A stretch of DNA of 64,000 nt. Source: Algoriphagus faecimaris (GTDB lineage: Bacteria > Bacteroidota > Bacteroidia > Cytophagales > Cyclobacteriaceae). Shown here piece by piece: positions 54,501 to 61,339 of this stretch (within the stretch, counting starts at the first letter, position 1; each line of letters starts with the position of its first letter). The notes beneath the pieces were generated by a model. It was not told where the DNA came from and did no database searches. It saw only the letters and a list, made by a program, of their open reading frames with translations. Both the position numbers and the translations under genes were made by a program. The stretch is taken from assembly GCF_900101705.1 (NCBI RefSeq), contig NZ_FNAC01000009.1, forward strand, positions 1 to 64,000, read 5' to 3'.

Positions 54501-57500
54501 CTGAGAATCTGTTTTTATAAATCGGGGATTTTGAAATCGCATTATTACGGAGATTAGTCGAGGTATGTCCTAAGCCTTGAAGAAGCTGACTGTAGGTATT
54601 GGCAACCTTACTTGGACCAAAAGCATCATGAGTTAGGTCCCAGTTTACGGTAAACCCCAGGCCCTCTCCTCCATCTGGATCCTGCCACCTATTGGCTGCA
54701 TTGACGCCAAATCGGAAGAAAAACTCTTTCGAAAAAGGCTCCAAGCCCAGTATTTTCATAAACTGGCCCTGCGGATTGCTACTGTATTCAGAACTATTGA
54801 TCGTGATAGGACGATGGGGGAAATTTTCAAAAGCCACTTTGGTCTGCTTTAAGAACAAGGTCAGATTCTTGATATAATTTGATTCTGTTCCTTTTTTCAA
54901 TGCCCCTTGAGATTTAAAAAGCTTCACCGGACTCACAGGTATCACTCCATAAGGCTGATTATCCACTCTGAAAACAGGAAGCGTTCCGATAGCGGAAACA
55001 TGATGAAGCATAAAGAGCATCGTCTGGTTGATATCATAATTCTCCAGAAGATTATTCACCATTACCCTAAAATAATATTTAAGTGTAGATCCAAATAGTG
55101 CTCGATTCATTGCTCTGCCATGGCAAATATCCTTCTTATCATAATTTCGGATAAGATTTGTCAAATCGATAGGCAACCCCAATGCTTCCTGAAAAAACTG
55201 ACCATCAGAAATCGACAACTCGTTTGCATCATCGAAGCTACTGGGATATACTTCTGGCTTATCCCCAAAAAACACCTCATAAGCAGCATCAAAATCATTA
55301 TCCAGCGCACGATAAGGAGATTTCACTTTTTCCGTATTATTGGTTGCCGTGCCCAGCGGAAGATATTCAAATCCACCCTCAGAGTAGAGATGATTAGTAA
55401 AAAGCTGATTAATTAGATCTTGACTTTTCTTAGCATCCTTATTTTGGACACCATAGGCCATCACTAGATCAAACCCTTCGTCAAAGTCTGTTTTGTCCAA
55501 GGGTATCTTCACACCCATACCCGCCTCTACCGCTGCTTCAAAATCAAACATCCAGCTGAGTTCCTTAGGCACTTCCAAGTCTCCATTAGCCAAATGATTA
55601 AATTGTTCAAACTGATTACCACTCGGGTCAAGGCTCAAGGGTAGCGGATTCGGAATGGTTTTACCTGTGACGATATGTTGATAATCATTCCCTCTTTTGG
55701 TCACTACTACAAATCGGTCAGGCATCGCCTTTGTCATTCCTGCCCGATCCCAGCTTTTATCTTTTTTCTCTACTTTAGGAAAAGTGAGATTGGGCCGGAA
55801 GGGCTCATTCAGTGACATTAAGTTTGACTTATAAAACTCATAAACAATTTTTCCCGATTCATTTATATAGACTGCTAGCTGCTTCAAACTCGCTTTTTGT
55901 TCAGCTGAAGAGCGAGTAGTTACCCAACTTCCAATCAAATCGATCAACTCCTTGAAATAAGATAAAGCTTCGTCTAAGGTCTTCTTATTTTCACTACAGA
56001 CTGTAAATCTTTGGGGTGATAAAAATTTCTTGATCTCCCTTGGAGCACCTTTAAATGAATCCAGAAGCGTTCCGATTTTAGCCTCTGACTTGGTCCTAGT
56101 CAAGACATTATCTCGATACCCCAATTCCTTTTTCAAATATGCATCAAACTGATTAATGACCTGCTCTACATCATTTTTCGAAACTTCTTCGGGCCTAAGG
56201 GTTTTGATCGCGTAGGCAGCACGACGCACACCTAAGCTCGATGCCGCAGCTCGCCAAGCCCCCTTCTCAGCCTCCTTCCTAAATGACTCTGCTTTACTGT
56301 ATACTTCGTAGTAAAAATCTTGAGCTACTATAATTTCATCATCTGTAAAGCGCTCATCGTGATTATCAACCGCTATATCGTCGGGAAATATTCTAACCCA
56401 TAGCTCCATTACTTCGGTGGAAGGAACTCTGAAAATTACCCGGTCCTTATGGGCTTCATAAAATCGGTCTCTTGGATCATTGATGTCCACTAGCTGATCC
56501 AGAATATGATTCTCTATAGCCACAAGAGAAGCATCCGCTGCCACTCTGCTTTCTTCTGATTCAGGAAGTGGATTGGCCTTGAGTACATTATTGACTTGAT
56601 CCCTTAGGCTAAAGTAGGCGCTCTTCAACTGATTATATTCGCTGCGTGGAAGCAGAATAGTATTCGATGCTGAGATTTTAATCTTTTCCTGAAGTTCTAT
56701 AAGCTGTGTATTCAAGACTTCCAGCTGCTTTTTAGGAGCATTCGTGGCAGAATGTCGGATTACATCACGGGCATTAAGCACACTGTGGCGAGTAGTGAGT
56801 GCTGAATATGAACTTAGCCTGATTTTATCTTCAGCAAGAATCTGGTTCTCAATTTTTTTAACTTTCGGATCAAGCTCTTTGAGATCGTTCAGATAAGCAC
56901 TCAGCTGTTTATTGATTTTGGTTAAGGATGCTTTTTGGGCAGGGTTGATCACTCGTATCCTTGTTATATTCCTTTGATAGGTGATCAGTTGTGATTTTAA
57001 TTTTGAATAATTTGACTTTAATTCCTTCACTTCTTCCAGCGAGCCTTCAAGAGGAATTTTAGCATTCGTATGGATGGTTTTGAGCTGGGTTCCCAGTTCT
57101 TTTTGTACTGATGACAAAGAACTATAAGATTTGATCCCCAAGCGATTTTGTCTCATCAAGAAAAAGTTGGCTTTGACGATCTGAGCATTCAGTTGTTTCA
57201 CCGGATAGGTCTTTAGCTTCTCTTTGACCTTTACCACAGGGACATGTTCTTTTTCAATACGGGTTTTTAAATCATTGATTTTTTTTCGAAGCTCATATTC
57301 CTCCCGTTTTAAATCCTTGGTCCCAGTATAGCCTATTTTAAAATTAGTGAGACGCACATTTCCGCTTTTATGCTGTCTTTTGATATGGGAAATCTTACTT
57401 TGGATTTGTTTGATCATTTCCTCAGTGGCTGCAAAATCGGGAGCATCTGCCAAGGAGTCCAATTGATCAATCTGTTGATCAATGTTTTTTAACTCAGCAT

Positions 57501-58101
57501 CTAATTTTGCAGCATTGATCTTATTGGAGACGAAAATCGCGTCAATACTTTTATTCAATTTTTCTAGGGCGCTGAGGTATTTTTTCCCTTTTTCAAAAAT
57601 TATTCGAGAAGGAGTCTTGATGCGATTGATGGACTTTAGAAGCTCCTCTGCAGCATCTGATAGAACATTGATTTTCCCTTCATATCGTGTATCCTCCTCA
57701 ACAATCTTAAGTACAGTGACAAGATCCTCTCCTGCATCTCTTAATACCAACTTATCGGCTCTTGTAGCTTCCTTTATTTTTGAAACCTGGTCAATAAGTC
57801 GCTTCAGCTCCTTGGCAAAGGCGTTTCTTTTAGTGGTAAGCTGAGATGAAGTGGGTTCTTTTTCAACCAAAAAAAAGGTCTGGATTTTATAAATCAAATG
57901 ATAACTATCCTGAATAATGGCTCCGATATTAATCGTACCAGAAGTATCGGGCTTAATAATCCTCGAATATTTCATGAACTTGGTCTCAAGCCTGACGGGC
58001 AGCATCAAGACTGGATAATCATCACTCCGTTGATTAAAAGCCGCTTTAATATGATGAAAAGTCGGGTCGTTATATTTTCCTACGAGTTGAGGTATTGACA
58101 T
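51589..58101 (-). CDS. Giant uncharacterised protein with long coiled-coil-like insert (2170 aa)
   Basis: 2170 aa, no signal peptide. Residues 34-42 (LPVRLETKF) and about 565-590 (ELWVRIFPDDIAVDNHDERF) read like two halves of one conserved region split by about 500 residues of charged, Leu/Ile-spaced helix (for example LRKKINDLKTRIEKE and LTKINKQLSAYLNDLKEL), likely coiled coil. Further conserved-looking segments are GTLPVFRVDNQPYGVIPV (about 1035) and GFIHGPSMNHAVTAAVLRAG (about 1380). The C-terminus is acidic. The gene starts 4 bp after its upstream neighbour and overlaps the next by 4 bp. Length and organisation suggest a scaffold or ruler-like part. The function is unknown. Confidence 0.85.
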   Translation of the reverse strand: MSIPQLVGKYNDPTFHHIKAAFNQRSDDYPVLMLPVRLETKFMKYSRIIKPDTSGTINIGAIIQDSYHLIYKIQTFFLVEKEPTSSQLTTKRNAFAKELKRLIDQVSKIKEATRADKLVLRDAGEDLVTVLKIVEEDTRYEGKINVLSDAAEELLKSINRIKTPSRIIFEKGKKYLSALEKLNKSIDAIFVSNKINAAKLDAELKNIDQQIDQLDSLADAPDFAATEEMIKQIQSKISHIKRQHKSGNVRLTNFKIGYTGTKDLKREEYELRKKINDLKTRIEKEHVPVVKVKEKLKTYPVKQLNAQIVKANFFLMRQNRLGIKSYSSLSSVQKELGTQLKTIHTNAKIPLEGSLEEVKELKSNYSKLKSQLITYQRNITRIRVINPAQKASLTKINKQLSAYLNDLKELDPKVKKIENQILAEDKIRLSSYSALTTRHSVLNARDVIRHSATNAPKKQLEVLNTQLIELQEKIKISASNTILLPRSEYNQLKSAYFSLRDQVNNVLKANPLPESEESRVAADASLVAIENHILDQLVDINDPRDRFYEAHKDRVIFRVPSTEVMELWVRIFPDDIAVDNHDERFTDDEIIVAQDFYYEVYSKAESFRKEAEKGAWRAAASSLGVRRAAYAIKTLRPEEVSKNDVEQVINQFDAYLKKELGYRDNVLTRTKSEAKIGTLLDSFKGAPREIKKFLSPQRFTVCSENKKTLDEALSYFKELIDLIGSWVTTRSSAEQKASLKQLAVYINESGKIVYEFYKSNLMSLNEPFRPNLTFPKVEKKDKSWDRAGMTKAMPDRFVVVTKRGNDYQHIVTGKTIPNPLPLSLDPSGNQFEQFNHLANGDLEVPKELSWMFDFEAAVEAGMGVKIPLDKTDFDEGFDLVMAYGVQNKDAKKSQDLINQLFTNHLYSEGGFEYLPLGTATNNTEKVKSPYRALDNDFDAAYEVFFGDKPEVYPSSFDDANELSISDGQFFQEALGLPIDLTNLIRNYDKKDICHGRAMNRALFGSTLKYYFRVMVNNLLENYDINQTMLFMLHHVSAIGTLPVFRVDNQPYGVIPVSPVKLFKSQGALKKGTESNYIKNLTLFLKQTKVAFENFPHRPITINSSEYSSNPQGQFMKILGLEPFSKEFFFRFGVNAANRWQDPDGGEGLGFTVNWDLTHDAFGPSKVANTYSQLLQGLGHTSTNLRNNAISKSPIYKNRFSEGNFILGHLVQDPRLGNNLAQTDKEFNYIEWLTQAPVLNQITQLKYSDLPKVEVEGETQVQYSVLMALLRGALVYDRSTYATNAMDVLKDLDVGTLERLLASHIDLVSYRLDAWLTGLSDFRLRELRKVKSSGTYLGAYGFVHDLRREKSPHEVVSALPEGLESSNGQPVTRLPDSQGFIHGPSMNHAVTAAVLRAGYNSIKAKGDTNNALAINLTSSRIRKALHLLEGVGNGQEIGALLGYMFERALHEKYKDGQGKPLEMDKYIYRLRRKFPTYSDDSVDPQDTTQTESLKAANVVDGLALIDHFEEFLGKSGLLDPNKTLVDNIINEGVNPTGFRGYPWNLASQVPNPSNPGAGSTPALERKKLKAIIHELDNMADAFDALGDLMTAEGVYQLVRGNHVKASAVLDAIAEGKVNLDPDIIRSMRQGVMVTHRALVQIPLVKTTNSPWSGVTLSPRGKAEPSINHWLASKIGDPTKITWKVKIDGVESEMNLLDLDLQPIDLVLLIVTGGEDSQQELKARCLDFLRDSGIKVDLEIELLFNAPAAPSDLSFGEVVSLLQHLGKIIGASRSADARDYRVPEEEINFGMESAGVDTQNLLERMKKTYADYRDLLDVISPFESGKTSYSPAEKEVAFNSLKTLSVFGFSGFYPSDPEEDILVMAQRLVSAKAKMLENLAFADTKFAEFELEADQSKWLEFSVEFCKKFFGSGFKMLPEITVSNESDISAQLTLPLSEGPFRNQESELFLEDWWSEISHVRNRLSHLETASMLDEVLHGNSISFKPVQLPFDMNNLPQVSDREYWLGAEYPQDFEPNGDRLSLLIFGYEALQQKSCALFLDEWTEIIPDQKQTTGLAFHFNQPDSRAPQSLLLAVPPEKKGKWDFEELALCVEEAFNLSKLRSIEPDHVEESMYSQLLPATSALAFGDDEFARKLAESDEDSSNNSQQGDEQKLGFYIDFTSVNDGFEPEES

Positions 58102-58105
58102 GGCA

Positions 58106-61100
58106 TTAATCGTTTAGCATGGTAGACGCGTGACGTGCAAAAAGAATGGGAGACTGATATAGAATGTAAGCCATATCACTACTGCTAGCCCCCCATGTAG
58201 CTGCTCTCGGACCACTGCTTCCCGGTCCAAGATTTATATTGACGCCCTTGATTTTCAGATAGGGTGGTTGAACACCACTTTTTCCTTCGATATGTTCCCA
58301 AGTAACCTGATCCCAATTGTCAGGGGTCATATCGAGTGTTCCATCCAAATCATCTAATCCAAAACTTACTTGTCCTGGCCTTTCTCTGAGTACAAAAAAC
58401 CATCCTGGATTATTGGACCTATTTCCATTTGCTTCTTCTTGACTCAGCTCAAATCCAAAGAAATGGACATCTGGTTCGATAGTACCACTCAGGACCGGCC
58501 ATTTGACATTTTGTGGATTTTTATAATTACTCAATTGTCTAGGCAATGCTGAATTATCATTTTGGTATACAGCCTTCTGTGCATAAACCAGCGTGTTTGG
58601 ATACTTCCTAAGCAAGTCCCCCTTGATCAAAAGCACCAAGCCAGCCCCTGGTTTCTCTTCATTTTTACCCAGTGGTTTATTCCATTTGTGAATCTCCCTG
58701 ATATCAGCTCGGGCATTTTGATTATTCAATACTTGATTGACATAGGCTTCATAATCTTCTCCCGGCTCTACCTGTGCAAGTGGATCATTGTCATATTCCC
58801 AGAAATGTCTAAAGTAACTTCCCCTCATATCGGTCGGGAATTCTCTCCACAATAATTCTCTCGAAAACTCATGATTCATTCCGATCAAAAAAGATTCGAT
58901 AAACTCACGATTAGTTTCCATCAAGGTAATAGTATTGGGTTCAATCTCTGAAATATTGGGGATCACGTAATCAGGTGAAATCTCCTTTAGATATTTATAT
59001 ACAGGGAAAGGAAATCGAGGATAAGCCATGATGGGTTTATGCTTATTGGCAATTTCTCCTACAAAAAGTGCCGCCAGCTTCCGATTAAAATTTATCCTTG
59101 GATCTAGTTTTACCCGAATCGTTTGCTGAAAATCCAAAGGCAGCGTACTTCTACCTGGCCTTTTGAAAAGCTTCACTTTGGGATTGATTTCTGGGTTTGC
59201 TATAAATTTTTTACTGAAACTAGAGAGGTAGTTTGCCCTGTTTTGGATGATAACGGATTGGTCAAACTGAACAATCTCAGAACTTGAAGCTTGAGCTTTT
59301 TTAAAAAGCACCTGTTTGGAGGAACCATAGAGGCCTTCATCGAAATTTTCGCTGATCCGATCCTCAAACACTTTTTTATCAACTATAAATGTCCGCAGTG
59401 TTTTCTTATCGTTTTCGGTCCTTTCCTTTATTCCGTTTAATATATCCTCGGCTCTCTTTCTCTGATCAGAGGTAAACTCTACGGGCATCTTCGCCATAAC
59501 ATCGGCTGTATCAAATCCGACATTATTTATTTTTAAAATTGCATTTGAAAGGCTCTCCATGAAAGACACAGGTGGGTTATCAACTACAGACCGGATAGCA
59601 GTAAATGCCTGAACTGCTGGCAGAACCATAACAGGTTCTCTTTTACTAGGTGCTGCTGAGATTTTCCCTAAGGTCCCTTCTGATTTGTTCAGGTTTTTAT
59701 AGAGCTGACTATTCAAAACAGCTTTCGCACCATCCACTCCCCCATTCATAAGTGCAGTAGGTGTGAAATTATTAGCAACTTTCAAGAAAGACCCAGATCG
59801 TATTGCAGTCGGAACTGTAGATGAATTCAAGGCTTTTTTTAAAGTCTTGGAGAGATCCAATTTCATCACATCAAAGGCTTTCCCTGTGGCATTAATGAAA
59901 TCAAATTCGTCTAGCTTAAAGACTTTTTTAACAGCCAGTGATCTAGTCGTTCGCTTCATCAGTTCACTTTCACGGATTTTTTGATTGGCCTCGTTGATGT
60001 CCCCTATTTGCTCCCAAGCCATTTCCATAAATTTCTCTTGGTGCTTTTGGACCACCTGCACGCCCAAACCTGCGGCGGCTCGATGGCTCGGATGCAAATT
60101 CAACTGATGAACCCAATCTTTTCCATTATTGGAAAGCTTTTCGATTCCTTTATGCCATTTCCCATAGACTGGTGGAGTAATGATCGGGTCATCCTCGACA
60201 TTTGGAGAATAAAAAAATGAATGAGTACTGGAGACTGCTGTATCTTGAAGATTAAAAGACAAATTAAGTATGGCTAATAAATCAGCTTTCAATTGCTGTG
60301 CACTGATCGGCCAAGGAGCGGTTTTATAATCAGGGTGGCGCATAGCTCCCTCCACAAATCCAAGAGCATCACTTCCCATGGGCTGAATCCCAAAACCCAT
60401 CTCTTTCATATCCATCTCTCGCTTCCCGATCGTTTCGGGAAGTTCACGTGCTTCCAATAGTTGCGCTAAGCTTTCGAAATCTCCTCCCTGATCGACCTTG
60501 AAAGACCAGGTATGATAATATGGATAGCTTGAAGGATTGGTGCCCTGAGTAATGGCTGACCTTGACCATGAAGATTTCTGAGCTGGAACATCAGCAGTAT
60601 CCAATCCCAAGCCAGCCAACCGACCTGTCTCAAAGGCAGGAATCAAAAAAGCATGATAGGTATTGGGGTCATAATCTTGACTTGGGTTCGGCTGGGTATA
60701 GGCTAACTTCCTTGGACAAAGAACTCTTGAAAGTGCCAAGTCTGGATTTTGAGCCAGCTTCTGAGATAATTGTGGTGCAGTTGGGGAAGAATTATCTCCT
60801 AAATCCTCGAGCACATGAACGTGCGCCAAGGCATAGGTGTCTTTTTCATTACAAAACACCAAGGGAAGTGCCTCGTTTGTAATCGAGATAAAGGGTGTAG
60901 GGGTACCTCCAGTGCTTTTTTCAAACTCATTTTCCCGAAGTACAATTAAAGCAAGCCAAGGTCGTAGTTTATTTCCCACTGGTTTGGCAGGAGTAAATCG
61001 CCATGGCAAATCTTCCTCATAAAATTCCACATAGCAAAGATTATTAGTTTCGAAATTTTTTACCCCGTTCTTAGGATGAACCCGGATGATGGATTTGGAA

Positions 61101-61336
61101 TTGATACCCAGTACATCTCCTGGCCCTTGTACTTTTACAGTTTTTGATACCGTATGATTTTGAGTCGTTTGATCTCTAGTCGCCTTAAGCTTTGCACTGA
61201 CGTTAATTTCTGGCCGTTCGAGGGTCGCATTAGAAGGCAGGGAGTTTCCTAGAAAATCGGTTTCAAGGATTTCATTACCTAGCCCTTGCCTTACCCAAGG
61301 CAAAAAAGAATAACTCGCTAATGTTGAATTAGGCAT
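58106..61336 (-). CDS. Large uncharacterised protein (1076 aa) of the giant operon
   Basis: 1076 aa, no signal peptide. Segments that look conserved are DLPWRFTPAKPV and LRPWLALIVLRENEF (about 109-137), LHPSHRAAAGLGVQVVQKHQ (about 419-440), WEQIGDINEANQKIRESELM (about 446-465) and LLWREFPTDMRGSYFRHFWE (about 829-848). I recall similar segments in hypothetical proteins of distant bacteria but no assigned function. It has no enzyme motif. It starts 3 bp after the DUF6603 gene and is 4 bp ahead of the 2170-aa gene, so it is in the same operon. Confidence 0.85.
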   Translation of the reverse strand: MPNSTLASYSFLPWVRQGLGNEILETDFLGNSLPSNATLERPEINVSAKLKATRDQTTQNHTVSKTVKVQGPGDVLGINSKSIIRVHPKNGVKNFETNNLCYVEFYEEDLPWRFTPAKPVGNKLRPWLALIVLRENEFEKSTGGTPTPFISITNEALPLVFCNEKDTYALAHVHVLEDLGDNSSPTAPQLSQKLAQNPDLALSRVLCPRKLAYTQPNPSQDYDPNTYHAFLIPAFETGRLAGLGLDTADVPAQKSSWSRSAITQGTNPSSYPYYHTWSFKVDQGGDFESLAQLLEARELPETIGKREMDMKEMGFGIQPMGSDALGFVEGAMRHPDYKTAPWPISAQQLKADLLAILNLSFNLQDTAVSSTHSFFYSPNVEDDPIITPPVYGKWHKGIEKLSNNGKDWVHQLNLHPSHRAAAGLGVQVVQKHQEKFMEMAWEQIGDINEANQKIRESELMKRTTRSLAVKKVFKLDEFDFINATGKAFDVMKLDLSKTLKKALNSSTVPTAIRSGSFLKVANNFTPTALMNGGVDGAKAVLNSQLYKNLNKSEGTLGKISAAPSKREPVMVLPAVQAFTAIRSVVDNPPVSFMESLSNAILKINNVGFDTADVMAKMPVEFTSDQRKRAEDILNGIKERTENDKKTLRTFIVDKKVFEDRISENFDEGLYGSSKQVLFKKAQASSSEIVQFDQSVIIQNRANYLSSFSKKFIANPEINPKVKLFKRPGRSTLPLDFQQTIRVKLDPRINFNRKLAALFVGEIANKHKPIMAYPRFPFPVYKYLKEISPDYVIPNISEIEPNTITLMETNREFIESFLIGMNHEFSRELLWREFPTDMRGSYFRHFWEYDNDPLAQVEPGEDYEAYVNQVLNNQNARADIREIHKWNKPLGKNEEKPGAGLVLLIKGDLLRKYPNTLVYAQKAVYQNDNSALPRQLSNYKNPQNVKWPVLSGTIEPDVHFFGFELSQEEANGNRSNNPGWFFVLRERPGQVSFGLDDLDGTLDMTPDNWDQVTWEHIEGKSGVQPPYLKIKGVNINLGPGSSGPRAATWGASSSDMAYILYQSPILFARHASTMLND

Positions 61337-61339
61337 AAT

